A stretch of DNA of 64,000 nt, from the NCBI RefSeq assembly GCF_904849725.1, contig NC_058520.1, forward strand, positions 540,856,583 through 540,920,582, written 5' to 3'. Both the position numbers and the translations under genes were made by a program. How positions within the stretch are numbered: position 1 is the stretch's first letter; the number at the start of each line of letters is the position of its first letter. The notes below the pieces were generated by a model that ran no database searches, was not told the DNA's origin, and saw only the letters and a program-made list of their open reading frames with translations. Below, piece after piece: positions 22,113 through 35,230 of this stretch. This DNA comes from Hordeum vulgare subsp. vulgare (Eukaryota > Streptophyta > Magnoliopsida > Poales > Poaceae).

Positions 22113-25100
22113 ACCGGCTCTCGTAGTAGTGCCTGGGTATTCGATACCGGTTCTGTTGCTCATATTTGCAACTCGAAATAGGAACTGCAGAATAGACGAA
22201 GGCTGGCGAAAGATGAAGTGACGATGCGCGTAGGAAATGGTTCCAAGGTTGATGCAATCGCCGTCGGCACAGTTTCACTTCAGTTACCATCAGGATTAGT
22301 TATGAACTTGAATCATTGTTATTTAGTGCCTGCGTTGAGCATGAACATTATATCTGGATCTTGTTTATTGCGAGACGGTTACTCTTTTAAGTCAGAGAAT
22401 AATGGTTGTTCTATTTCTATGAGTAACATCTTTTATGGTCATGCACCCAATGTGAGAGGATTGTTCATATTGAATCTTGATAGTGATACACATATACATA
22501 ACATTGAGACCAAAAGAGTTAGAGTTAACAATGATAGCGCCATATTTTTGTGGCACTGCCGGTTAGGTCATATTGGTGTAAAGCGCATGAAGAAACTCCA
22601 TGCCGATGGACTTTTGGAGTCACTTGACTTTGATTCACTTGACACGTGCGAACCATGCATCATGGGCAAGATGACTAAAAATCCGTTCTCCGGAACAATG
22701 GAGCGTGCCAGTGACTTGTTGGAAATTATACATACCGATGTGTGCGGTCCGAGGAGCGTAGAGGCACGCGGAGGATATCGTTATTTGCTCACCTTCAGTG
22801 ACGATTTGAGTAGATATGGTTATGTCTACTTAATGAAGCACAAGTCTGAAACATTTGAAAAGTTCAAACAATTTCAGAGTGAAGTTGAAAATCATCGTAA
22901 CAAGAAGATCAAGTTCCTACGGTCTGATCGTGGGGGTGAATATCTGAGTTTCGAGTTTGGTGCTCACTTAAGACAATGTGGAATTGTTTCACAGTTCACA
23001 CCGCCTGGAACGACCCAGCGTAATGGCGTGTCCGAACGTCGTAATCGTACTTTATTAGAAATGGTGCGATCTATGATGTCTCTTACCGATTTGTCGTTAT
23101 CGTTTTGGGGTTATGCATTAGACACAGCTGCATTCATTTTAAATAGGGCACCATCAAAATCCGTTGAGACGACACCATACGAATTGTGGTATGGCAAAAG
23201 GCCAAAGTTGTCGTTTCTTAAAGTTTGGGGATGTGATGCTTATGTCAAAAAGCTTCAGCCTGAAAAGCTGGAACCCAAAGCGGAAAGGTGCATCTTCATA
23301 GGTTACCCAAAAGAGACAGTTGGGTACACCTTCTATCTCAAATCCGAGGGCAAAGTGTTTGTTGCTAAAAACGGAGCTTTTCTCGAGCAGGAGTTTCTCT
23401 CGAGAGAATTGAGTGGGAGGAAGATAGAACTTGATGAGGTTGCCAAACCTCTCATCCCTCTAGATGGTGGTGCAGGGCAAGGGGAAACCTCTGACGTTGT
23501 GACGCCGGTTGAGGAGGAAGTTAATGACGATGATCATGAAACTCCGGTTCAAGTTCCTGTCGAACCACGCAGGTCGATGAGACCACGTGCTGCTCCAGAG
23601 TGGTACGGTAATCCCGTTTTGTCAATCATGTTGTTGGACAACAATGAACCTGCAAATTATGAAGAAGCAATGGTGGGCCCAGATTCCAACAAATGGCTAG
23701 AGGCCATGAAGTCCGAGATAGGATCCATGTATGAAAACAAAGTGTGGACTTTGGAAGTACTACCTGAGGGCTGCAAGGCTATTCAGAACAAATGGATCTT
23801 TAAGAAGAAGACGGATGCTGACGGCAATGTGACCGTTTATAAAGCTCGACTTGTGGCAAAGGGTTTTTCACAAGTTCAAGGAGTTGACTACGATGAGACA
23901 TTCTCACCCGTAGCGATGCTTAAGTCCGTCAGAATCATGTTAGCAATAGCTGCATTTTTCGATTATGAAATCTGGCAGATGGATGTCAAAACGGCGTTCC
24001 TTAACGGTTTCCTTAAGGAAGAGTTGTATATGATGCAACCCGAAGGTTTTGTCGATCCTAAGAATGCTAACAAGGTGTGCAAGCTCCAGCGATCCATTTA
24101 TGGACTGGTGCAAGCATCTCGGAGTTGGAACAAATGCTTTGATGAGGTGATCAAAGCATTTGGGTTTATACAAGTGGTTGGAGAATCTTGTATTTACAAG
24201 AAAGTGAGTGGGAGCTCTGTGGCGTTTCTAATATTATATGTGGATGACATATTGCTGATTGGAAACAACATAGAGTTTTTGGAGAGCATAAAGGATTACT
24301 TGAATAAAAGTTTCTCTATGAAGGACTAGGAGAAGCTACTTACATTCTAGGCATTAAGATCTACAGGGGTAGATCAAAACGCCTGATAGGACTTTCACAA
24401 AGCACATACCTTGATAAAGTTTTGAAGAGGTTCAAAATGGAACAGTCCAAGAAAGGGTTCTTGCCAGTTTTACAAGGTACGAGATTGAGTAAGACTCAGT
24501 GCCCAGCAACTGATGAGGATAGAGAGCATATGAGCACGGTCCCCTATGCTTCAGCCATAGGTTCTATCATGTATGCAATGTTGTGCACTAGACCGGACGT
24601 TAGCCTGGCCATAAGTATGGCAGGCAGGTTCCAGAGTAATCCAGGAGTGGATCATTGGACGGCGGTCAAGAATATCCCAAAGTACCTAAAAAGGACTAAG
24701 GAGATGTTTCTCGTGTATGGAGGTGACGAAGAGCTCGCTGTAAAGGGTTACGTCGATGCAAGCTTTGACACAGATCCGGACGACTCTAAGTCGCAGACCG
24801 GATACGTATTTATTCTTAATGGGGGTGCGGTAAGCTGGTGCAGTTCCAAGCAAAGCGTCGTAGCAGATTCTACATGTGAAGCGGAGTACATGGCTGCCTC
24901 GGAGGCGGCTAAGGAGGGTATCTGGATGAAGCAGTTCATGACGGATCTTGGAGTGGTGCCAAGCGCACTGAATCCAATAACCTTGTTCTGTGACAACACG
25001 GGTGCCATTGCCTTAGCAAAGGAACCGCGGTTTCACAAGAAGACCAGACTCATCAAACGACGCTTCAACCTCATCCGTGACTACGTCGAAGGGGAGGACG

Positions 25101-25219
25101 TAAATATATGCAAAGTGCACACGGATCTGAATGTAGCAGACCCGCTGACTAAACCTCTTCCACGGGCAAAGCATGATCAACACCAGAACTGTATGGGTGT
25201 TAGATTTATTACAATGTAA
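22113..25219 (+). pseudogene. Copia Pol (protease, integrase, reverse transcriptase, RNase H), interrupted
   Basis: Domains in order are protease with WVFDTGSVAHICNS (about 22134-22175) and integrase with HCRLGH...CEPCIMGK zinc finger (about 22554-22670) and catalytic HTDVCG, SDRGGEY and E in NGVSERRNRT. Then come reverse transcriptase with YKARLVAKGFSQ, MDVKTAFLNG and the YVDD catalytic motif (about 24238-24249), and RNase H with GYVDASFDTD, CEAEYMAAS and LFCDNTGAIAL. Together these make and insert the element cDNA. A TAG at 22179-22181 follows the protease active site. A frameshift at about 24327 separates reverse transcriptase from the rest; the frame resumes before 24422 and ends TAA at 25217-25219. 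The 22218-24329 stretch alone is open for 703 codons, so this copy decayed only recently. Confidence 0.93.
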
Positions 25220-25260
25220 TTCGCATGATGATGTGAGGGCGAGATTATTGACTCGAGTGC

Positions 25261-25271
25261 AAGTGGGAGAC
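25261..25271 (+). promoter_or_regulatory. Polypurine tract of the Copia element
   Basis: AAGTGGGAGAC abuts the 3' LTR start at 25272. The identical motif precedes the LTRs at 35231 and 40589, as expected for the plus-strand primer. Confidence 0.85.
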
Positions 25272-27072
25272 TGTTGGAATTATGCCCTAGAGGCAATAAG
25301 AAATATAGTTATTATTATAATTCCTGTATCAAGATAATCGTTTATTATCCATGCTATAATTGTATTGAATGAAGACTTATATACATGTGTGGATACATAG
25401 ACAAAACACTGTCCCTAGCAAGCCTCTAGTTGGCTAGCCAGTTGATCAAAGATAGTCAGGGTCTTCTGATTATGAACAAGGTGTTGTTGCTTGATAACTG
25501 GATCACGTCATTAGGAGAATCACGTGATGGACTAGACCCAAACTAATAGACGTAGCATATTGATCGTGTCATTTTGTTGCTACTGTTTTCTGCGTGTCAA
25601 GTATTTGTTCCTATGACCATGAGATCATATAACTCACTGACACCGGAGGAATGCTTTGTGTGTATCAAATGTCGCAAGGTAACTGGGTGACTATAAAGAT
25701 GCTCTACAGGTATCTCCGAAGGTGTTCGTTGAGTTAGTATGGATAGAGACTGGGATTTGTCACTCCGTGTGATGGAGAGGTATCTCGGGGCCCACTCGGT
25801 AATACAACATCACACACAAGCCTTGCAAGCAATGTGAATTAGTGTAAGTTGCGGGATCTTGTATTACAGAACGAGTAAAGAGACTTGCCGGTAAACGAGA
25901 TTGAAATAGGTATGCGGATACTGACGATCGAATCTCGGGCAAGTAACATACCGAAGGACAAAGGGAATGACATACGGGATTATATGAATCCTTGGCACTG
26001 AGGTTCAAACGATAAGATCTTCGTAGAATATGTGGGATCCAATATGGGCATCCAGGTCCCGCTATTGTATATTGACCGAGGAGTCACTCGGGTCATGTCT
26101 GCATAGTTCTCGAACCCGCAGGGTCTGCACACTAAAGGTTCGACGTTGTTTTATGCGTATTTGAGTTATATGGTTGGTTACCGAATGTTGTTCGGAGTCC
26201 CGGATTAGATCACGGACGTCACGAGGGTTTCCGGAATGGTCCGGAAACGAAGATTGATATATAGGATGACCTCATTTGATTACCGGAAGGTTTTCGGAGT
26301 TACCGGGAATGTACCGGGAATGACGAATGGGTTCCGGGTGTTCACCGGGGAAGCCCATAGGCCTTGGGGGTGGCACACCAGCCCTTGGTGGGCTGGTGGG
26401 ACAGCCCAAGAAGGCCCTATGCGCCATAGGAAGAAAATTAAAGAGAAAAAGAAAAAAAAAGAGGAGGTGGGAAAAAGGGGAAGGACTCCTCCTTCCAAAC
26501 CTAGTTGGATTCGGTTTGGAAGGGGAGGACTCCCCCCCTTGGCTCGGCCGACCCCCTTGGGGCTCCTTGAGCCCCAAGGCAAGGCCCCCCTCTCCCACCT
26601 ATATATACGGAGGTTTTAGGGCTGATTTGAGACAACTTTGCGACTTCAGCCCGACCACATATCTCCACGGTTTTACCTCTAGATCGCGTTTCTGCGGAGC
26701 TCGGGCGGAGCCCTGCTGAGATTAGATCACCACCAACCTCCGGAGCACAGTCACGCTGCCGGAGAACTCATCTACCTCTCCGTCTCTGTTGCTGGATCAA
26801 GAAGGCCGAGATCATCGTCGAGCTGTACGTGTGCTGAACATGGAGGTGCCATCCGTTCGGCACTAGATCGTGGGACGGATCGCGGGACGGTTCACGGGGC
26901 GGATCGAGGGACGTGAGGACGTTCCACTACATCAACCGCGTTTCTTAACGCTTCTGCTGTGCGATCTACAAGGGTACGTAGATCGAATATCCCCTCTCGT
27001 AGATGGACATCACCATGATAGGTCTTCGTGCACGTAGGAAAATTTTTGTTTCCCATGCGACGTTCCCCAACA
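25272..27072 (+). repeat. 3' LTR of the Copia element
   Basis: It runs TGTTGGAATTATGCCC to GTTCCCCAACA. Compared with the left LTR it lacks about 21 bp around the G run, the loss lying between CCGGGG direct repeats. It also shows more than a dozen substitutions in the first kilobase by eye. Confidence 0.93.
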
Positions 27073-27208
27073 GTAAACTAGAGATATAAATTGATAGTCC
27101 ACTTCTCATACCACGAGCTCTCAACTAGCTCGCTTATATAGTCTTAAAGTGGTGTTCAAAGTTACAGAGTTACTATCTGTGACAAACAAGACTCTTGACT
27201 TAACTGAA
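27073..27208. repeat. 136-bp direct repeat, right copy
   Basis: Identical by reading to 18025-18160. It starts directly after the 3' LTR end and is the original, undisturbed flank, because the host sequence (CCCGGCCTAACCG...) continues from it. Confidence 0.9.
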
Positions 27209-27270
27209 CCCGGCCTAACCGAAGAAATGACACTGCACGTTCCAGATATCTTCAGGTATCTGACAATGCG
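27209..27270 (-). repeat. Remainder of putative chromodomain-Gypsy 3' LTR and adjoining internal sequence
   Basis: The putative LTR ends TGACA at 27232. The next 38 bp would lie between pol and the LTR on the minus strand. The segment is cut at 27270 by the WHAM-like LTR. Confidence 0.4.
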
Positions 27271-28449
27271 TGATAGGTCTCCAATGTATCTAATTTTTTT
27301 GATTGTTCCATGCTATTATATTATATGTTTTGGATGTTTTATATGCATTATTATGCTATTTTATATTATTTTTGGGACTAACCTATTAATCTGGAGCCTA
27401 GTGCGAGTTTCTGTTTTTTCCTTGTTTTTGGATATTGCAGATACGAAATATTAACGGAGTCCAAACGGAATCAAATCCTCAGAATGATTTTTCTTGGACC
27501 AGAAGAAACCTGCCAGGCTTGGAGAGGGGGGCAGGACACCTGTCGGGAGGCCACAAGCCTGCAGGGCGCGTCCTAGGGGGGTCACGCCCCATTTGCTTGT
27601 GGACCCCCTATAGGTCTCCTAACCCTAATCTTCATCCTATAAATTCCCAAATACTCCCCCATTATCAGAACGACACAAAAAAATACTTTTCCGCCACCGG
27701 AAGCCTCTGTTTCCGTGAGATCCAATCTGGGAGCCTTTTCCGGTAATCTACCGGGGGGATTCGATCATGGAGGGCCTTTACATCAACTCCATTGCTCCTA
27801 CGATGATGCGTGAGTAGTTTACCATAGATCTATGGGTCCATAGCTAGTAGCTAGATGGCTTCTTCTCTCTCTTTGTTCTTCAATGCCATGTTTTCCATGG
27901 TCTTTGTGGAGATATATCCGATGTAATACTCTTTTGCGGTGTGTATGTCGAGATTTGATGAATTGTGGGTTTATGTTCAGATTATCTATGAATATTATTT
28001 GAATCTTCTCTGACTTATTATATGCATGATTTCATATCTTTACAAGTCTCTTCGAGTTATTGGTTTGGTTTGGCCAACTAGATTAGTAATTCTTGCAATG
28101 GGAGAAGTGCTTCGTTTTGGGTTCAATCTTGCGGTGTCCTCACCCAGTGACAAAGTAGGGGTAGCGAGGCACGTATTGTATTGTTGCCATCAAGGATAAA
28201 AAGATGGGGTTTTCATCGTATTGCTTGAGTTCATCCCTCTACATCATGTCATCTTACTTAATGCGTTACTCTATTCTTCACGAACTTAATACTCTAGATG
28301 CAGACATGAGTCGGTCGATGGGTGGAGTAATAGTAGTAGATGTACAATCATTTCGGTCTACTTGACACGGACGTGATGCATATATGCATAATCATTGCCT
28401 TAGATATCTTCATGATTATTTGCTTTTCTATCAGTTGCTCGATAGTAAT
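27271..28449 (+). repeat. WHAM/Sabrina-like LTR, left part (solo LTR split by Copia composite)
   Basis: It starts TGATAGGTCTCCAATGTATC, the usual opening of Athila-clade LTRs of Triticeae, and includes the typical TTTGGGACTAACC and CCTATAAATTCCC segments. The rest of this LTR is at 42456-42612. The five bases before it (ATGCG) nearly match those after the right end (ATGCC), consistent with a 5-bp target duplication with one change. No internal region is present, so it is probably a solo LTR. Confidence 0.75.
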
Positions 28450-30256
28450 TGTTGGAAATATGCCCTAGAGGCAATAATAATTAGTTACTATTATATTTCT
28501 TTGTTCATGATAATCGTTTATTATCCATGCTATAATTGTATTGATTGGAAACACAATACTTGTGTGGATACATAGACAAAACACTGTCCCTAGTAAGCCT
28601 CTAGTTGACTAGCTCGTTGATCAAAGATAGTCAAGGTTTCCTGGCCATAGGAAAGTGTTGTTACTTGATAACGGGATCACATCATTAGGAGAATCATGTG
28701 ATGGACTAGACCCAAACTAATAGACATAGCATGTTGATCGTGTCATTTTGTTGCTACTGTTTTCTGCGTGTCAAGTATTTGTTCCTATGACCATGAGATC
28801 ATATAACTCACTGACACCGGAGGAATGCTTTGTGTGTATCAAACGTCGCAACGTAACTGGGTGACTATAAATACGCTCTACATGTATCTCCGAAGGTGTT
28901 CGTTGAGTTAGTATGGATCAAGACAGGGATTTGTCACTCCGTATGACGGAGAGGTATCTCGGGGCCCACTCGGTAATAAAACATCACACACAAGCCTTGC
29001 AAGCAATGTGAGTTAGTGTAAGTTGCGAGATCTTGTATTACAGAATGAGTAAAGAGACTTGACGGTAAACGAGATTGAAATAGGTATGCGGATACTGACG
29101 ATCGAATCTCAGGCAAGTAACATACCGAAGGACAAAGGGAATGACATACGGGATTATATGAATCCTTGGCACTGTGGTTCAAACAATAAGATCTTCGTAG
29201 AATATGTAGGATCCAATATGGGCATCCAGGTCCCGCTATTGGATATTGACCGAGGAGTCTCTCGGGTCATGTCTACATAGTTCTCGAACCCGCAGGGTCT
29301 GCACACTTAAGGTTCGATGTTGTTTTATGTGTATTTGAGTTATATGGTTGGTTACCGAATGTTGTTCGGAGTCCCGGATGAGATCACGGACGTCACGAGG
29401 GTTTCCGGAATGGTCCGGAAATGAAGATTGATATATAGGATGACCTCATTTGATTACCGGAAGGTTTTCGGAGTTACCGGGAATGACGAATGGGTTCCGG
29501 GTGTTCACCGGGGGGGGGGGGGGAACCCACCCCGGGGAAGCCCATAGGCCTTGGGGTGGCGCACCAGCCCTTAGTGGGCTGGTGGGACAGCCCAAGAAGG
29601 CCCTATGCGCCATAGGAAGAAAATCAAAGAGAAAATAAAAAAAAGAGGAGGTGGGAAAGGGGGAAGGACTCCTCCTTCCAAACCTAGTTGGACTCGGTTT
29701 GGAAGGGGAGGGTTGCCCCCCTTGGCTCGGCCGAACTCCTTGGGGGTCCTTGGACCCCAAGGCAAGGCTCCCCCTCTTCCCCCTATATATACGGAGGTTT
29801 TAGGGCTGATTTGACACAACTTTGCCACGGCAGCCCGATCACATATCTCCACGGTTTTACCTCTAGATCGCGTTTCTGCGGAGCTCGGGCGGAGCCCTGC
29901 TGAGATTAGATCACCACCAACCTCCGGAGCGCCGTCACGCTGCCGGAGAACTCATCTACCTCTCCGTCTCTCTTGCTGGATCAAGAAGGCCGAGATCATC
30001 GTCGAGCTGTACGTGTGCTGAACTCGGAGGTGCCGTCCGTTCGGCACTAGATCGTGGGCATGATCGCGGGACAGTTCGCGGGGCGGATCGAGGGACGTGA
30101 GGACGTTCCACTACATCAACCGCGTTTCTTAACGCTTCTGCTGTGCGATCTACAAGGGTACGTAGATCGAATATCCCCTCTCGTAGATGGACATCACCAT
30201 GATAGGTCTTCGTGCGCGTAGGAAATTTTTTGTTTCCCATGCGACGTTCCCCAACA
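28450..30256 (+). repeat. LTR-A of the Copia composite
   Basis: It runs TGTTGGAAATATGCCC to CCCCAACA and retains the TATATATA box (about 29784) and a 14-G run (29510-29523) like the left LTR of the intact element. A Met-type primer site (TGGCATCATGAGCT) follows at 30258. Confidence 0.9.
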
Positions 30257-33200
30257 GTGGCATCATGAGCTAGGTTCATGCGTAGATGTAATCTCGAGTA
30301 GAACACAAAATTTTTTGTGGGCGGTGATGTGTGTTTTGCTTCTCTCCTTGGTCTTTTCTTGATTCTGCGATATTGTTGGATCGAAGCGGCTCGGACCGAC
30401 ATTACTCGTACGCTTACGAGAGACTGGTTTCATCGCTATGAGTAACTTCGTTGCTCAAAGATGACCGGCGAGTGTCGGTTTCTCCAACTTTAGTTGAATC
30501 AGATTTTACCAAGGAGGTCCTTGGATGAGGTTAAATAGCAATTCATATATCTCCGTTGTGGTGTTTGCGTAAGTAAGATGCGATCCTACTAGATACCCAT
30601 GGTCACCACGTGAAACATGCAACAATAATTAGAGGACGTCTAACTTGTTTTTGCAGGGTATGCTTGTGATGTGATATGGCCAACGATGTGATGTGATATA
30701 TTGGATGTATGAGATGATCATGTTGTAATAGATAATATCGACTTGCACGTCGATGGTACGGCAACTGACAGGAGCCATAGGGTTGTCTTTAAACTAACGT
30801 TTGTGCTTGCAGATGCGTTTACTATATTGCTAGGACGTAGCTTTAGTAGTAATAGCATGAGTAGCACGACAACCCCGATGGCGACACGTTGATGGAGATC
30901 ATGGTGTAACGCCGGTGACAAGAAGATCGTGTCGGTGCTTTGGTGATGGAGATCAAGAAGCACCTGATGATGGCCATATCATGTCACTTATGAATTGCAT
31001 GTGATGTTAATCCTTTATGCACCTTATCTCGCTTAGAATGACGGTAGCATTATGAGGTGATCTCTCACTAAAATTTCAAGACGAAATTGTGTTCTCCTCG
31101 ACTGTGCACCGTTGCGACAGTTCTTCGTTTCGAGACACCACGTGATGATCGGGTGTGATAGACTCAACGCTCACATACAACGGGTGCAAAACAGTTGCAC
31201 ACGCGGAACACTCGGGTTAAGCTTGACGAGCCTAGCATGTGCAGACATGGCCTCGGAACACATGAGACCGAAAGGTCGACCATGAATCATATAGTTGATA
31301 TGATTAGCATAGAGATGCTTACCACTGAAACTATTCTCGACTCACGTGATGATCGGACTTGAGATATTGGATTTGGATCATGTACCACTCAAATGACTAG
31401 AGAGATGTACTTTTTGAGTGGAAGTTCTTAAGTAATATGATTAATTGAACTAATTGTCATGAACATAGTCTAATGGTCTTTGCGAATTACGATGTAGCTT
31501 GCGCTATAGCTCTACTGTTTTTATATGTTCCTAGAGAAATTTTAGTTGAAAGTTGATAGTAGCAAACTTTGCAGACTGAGTCTGTAAAACAGAGGATTGT
31601 CCTCGTTGCTGCGCAGAAGGCTTATGTCCTTAATGCACCACTCGGTGTGCTGCACCTCGAGCGTCGTTTGTAGATGTTGTGAACATCCGACATACACGTT
31701 TCTGATGACTACACGATAGTTCAGTGCAAAATACTTAATGGCTTAGAAGGAAGGCGCCGAAGACGTTTTGAAACGTCACGTAACATAAGAGATGTTGTAA
31801 AGATATGAAATTGTGATTTCATGCTTGTGCCCTTGTTAAGAGGTATGAGACCTCCGACAAGATTCTTTGTCCACGAAGTAAAGGAGAAAATCTCAATGGT
31901 TGAGCGTGTGCTCAGATTATCTGAGTACGACAATCGCTTGAATCAAGTGGGAGTTGATCTTCCAGATAAGATAGTGATGGTTCTCCAAAGTCACTGCCAC
32001 CAAGCTGTGAGAGCTTCGTGATGAACTATAACATATCAAGGATAGATACAATGATCCTTGAGCGATTCGCGATGTTTGACACTACGAAAGTAGAAATCAA
32101 GAAGGAGCATCAATAGTTGATGTTTAGTAAAACCACTAAGTTTCGATAAAGGCAAGGGCTAGAAGGCATCCTTCGTGAAACGACAAAACAGTTGCTGCAC
32201 TAATGAAAAGACCCCAGATTAAACCCAAGCCCAGGACTAAGTGCTTCTGTTATGAGGGGAACGGTCAGTGAGGCGGAGCAACTCTAGATACTTGGTAAGA
32301 TAAGAAGGCTGGCAAAAGTCGAAAGAAGTATATTTTATATACATGATGTTGATGTGTACTTTACTAGTACTCCTAGTAGCACGAGGGTATTGGATACCGG
32401 TTCGGTTGCTAAATGATTAGTAACACGAAATGAAATCTACGACATAAACGGAGACTAGCTAAAGGCGAGGTGACGATACGTGTTGGAAGTGTTTCCAAGG
32501 TTGATATGATCAAATGTCGCACACTCCCTCTACCATCGGGATTAGTCTTAAACCTAAATAGTTGTTATTTGGTGCTTGCGTTAAGCATGAACATGATTGG
32601 ATCGTGTTTATTCCAATACGATTATTCATTTAAAGAGAATAATGGTTACTCTATTTGCTTGAATAATCACCTTCAATGGTTTATTGAATCTCGATCGTAC
32701 TGTTACACATGTTCATGATATTGGTGCCAAAAGATACGAGGTAATGATGATAGTACCACTTACTTGTGGCACTGCCGCTTGAGTCATGTTGGTATAAATT
32801 GCATGAAGAGGCTCCATGCTGATGGATCTTTATACTCACTTGATTTTGAATCACTAGTGACATGCAAATCATACCACATGAGCAAGGCCTTGTTTTCATT
32901 GAGATGAAACAACATAGTAACTTGTTGGAAGTGATACATTATGATGTATGCAGTCCAATGGGTGCTGAGGCACGCAGTGGATATCATTATGTTCTTACTT
33001 CAATGACGATTTGAGCAGATACAAGAGTATTTACTTAATGAATCACAAGTCTGAAATATTGAAAAGTTCAGTTCAGTTTCGGAGTGAAGTTCGTCGTAAC
33101 AAGAGGATAAACTGTCTACGATATGATCATAGAAATGAATATCTGAGTTACGAGTTTTGGTACGCAGTTAAGACAATGTGGAAATTGTTTCGCAGTTCAT

Positions 33201-35230
33201 GCCACGTGGAACATCATAGTGTGATGATGTGTCTGAACGTCATAGCCACGCACTATTTGGTATGGTGCATGCTATGATGTCTCTTATTGAATTACCACTA
33301 TCGTTTATGGGTTATGCATTAGAGACAACCGCATTCACTTTAAATAGGGCACCGCGTATTTCCGTTGAGATGACACAGTATAGACTGAGGTTTAGAGAAA
33401 TCTAAACTGTCGTTTCTTGAAAGTTTGGAGCTGCGATGCTTATGTGAAAAAGTTTCAGTCTGATAAGCTCGAACCCAAAGCAGATAAATGCATCTTCATA
33501 AGATATCCAAAACAGTTGGATACATCTCCTATCTCAGATCCGGAAGCAAAGTGTTTGTTTCTAGAAACGGGTTCTTTCTAGAGGAAAGGTTTATCTCGAA
33601 AGAATTGAGTGGGAGGGTGATAGAACTTGATGAGGTTATTGAACCTTCACTTCGACTAGTGTGTAGCAGGGCACATGAAGTTGTTCCTGTGGCGCCTACA
33701 CCAATTGAAGTGGAAGCTGATGATGGTGATCATTGAGCTTCGGATCAAGTTACTACAAACCTCGTAGGTCTACAAGGTCGCGTACTACTACAGAGTGGTA
33801 TGGTAATCCTGTCTTGGAGGTCATGTTGTTGAACAATAATGAACCTACGAGCTGTGGAGAAGCGATGGTGGGCCCGGATTCCGACAAATGGCTGGAGGCC
33901 ATGAAATCCGAGAGAGGATCCATGTATAAAAACAAAGTGTAGACTTTGGAAGAACTACTTGATGGTCGTAGGACTATTGAGTAAAGATGGATCTTTAAAA
34001 GGAAGACAGACGACGATGGTGATAAGTCACTATTAAGAAAAGCTCGACTTGTCGCAAAGATGTTTCCGACATGATCAAACAGTTGACTATGGTGAGACTT
34101 TCTCACTCGTAGCGATGCTAAAAGTCTGTTAGAATTATGTTAGTAATTGTTGCATTATTTTTGAAATATTGCACATAGGATGTCAAAACATTGTTTCCAC
34201 GACGGTTTCCTTGAGCAAACATTGTATGTGATACAACCAGAAGGTTTTGTCGATCCTAAAGATACTAAAAAGTATGCAAGCTCCAGCGATCCTTCAATGG
34301 ACTGGTGCAAGCATCTCGGAGTTGGAATATACACTTTGATGAGATGATCAAAGATTTTGAGTTTGTACAAGGTTTATGAGAAACTTGTATTTCCAAAGAA
34401 GTGAGTGGGAGCACTATAGAATTTCTGATAAGTATATGTGGTTGACATATTGTTGATCAGAAGTAATGTAGAATTTCTGTGAAGCATAAAAGGTTGTTTG
34501 AAAGGAGTTTTTCGAAGGAATACCTGGATTGAGCTACTTGAACGTTGAGCATTAAGATCTATGGAGATAGATCAAAACGCTTAATAGAAGTTTCAACAAG
34601 ATGCATGCCTTGACAAGTTTTTGAAGGATTTCGAAATAGATCAGCAAAAAAGGAGTTCTTGACTATGTTGTAAGGTGTGAATTTGAGTAAGACTCAAAAT
34701 CCAACCACGGCAGAATAAAGAGAATAGACGAAGATCGTCTTCTATGCCTTAGCCGTAGACTCTAAAGTACGCCATGCTGAGTACCGCACCTGATGTGTGC
34801 CTTGCAGCAAGTCTGTTAAGAGGTACACAGAGTGATCCAGGATTGAATCAATGATCAGCAGTCAAAGTTATCCTTAGTAACTAAATAGACTAAGGAATTT
34901 TTCTCGATTATGGAGGTGGTTAAAGAGTTCGTCGTAAAGGGTTACGTCGATGCAAGCTTTGACACTAATCCGAATAACTATGAGTAGTGAAACGGATTCG
35001 TATAGTAGAGTAGATATTTGGAGCATTTCCGAATAGCACGTAGTAGCAGCATCTGTAGGATGACATAAAGATTTGTAAAGAACGCACGGATCTGAAAGTT
35101 TCAGAACCGTTGACTAACACCTCTCTCACAAGCAAGACGTGATCAGACCCCAGAACTATATGGGTGTTGGATTCGTTGAAATCACATGGTGATTGGAACT
35201 AGATTATTGACTCTAGTGCAAGTGGGAGAC
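30257..35230 (+). pseudogene. Degenerate gag-pol internal region A
   Basis: The leader (30257-31500) parallels that of the intact Copia element. Gag remnants lie at about 31840-32300, protease at about 32380 (DTGSVAK-like), integrase at about 32740-33370 (HCRLSHVG-like, then NRAPR-like), the connector at 33488-33736 (GSKVFVSRNGFFLEE) and the reverse transcriptase N-terminus at 33733-33942 (EAMVGPDSDKWLEAMKSE). The RNase H remnant is at about 34930 (KGYVDASFDTN). Dozens of indels and stops make the polyprotein unreadable beyond 88 codons at a time. Its PPT (AAGTGGGAGAC) at 35220-35230 is intact. Confidence 0.85.

Larger units (their letters stand above)
18161..27072 (+). mobile_element. BARE1/Angela/WIS-2-type Copia retrotransposon, near full length
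   Basis: The element has two similar LTRs (18175-19988 and 25272-27072), a tRNA-Met-type primer site, gag, protease, integrase, reverse transcriptase and RNase H in Copia order, and a polypurine tract. The LTR start (TGTTGGAATTATGCCC) and end (CGTTCCCCAACA) are typical of this abundant Triticeae lineage. The first roughly ten bases of the left LTR are replaced by TATGTGTGGATACAT. Coding regions are broken by three nonsense or frameshift sites in gag and protease and one frameshift between reverse transcriptase and RNase H. The LTRs differ by scattered substitutions and one indel, so the insertion is not brand new. Confidence 0.93.
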
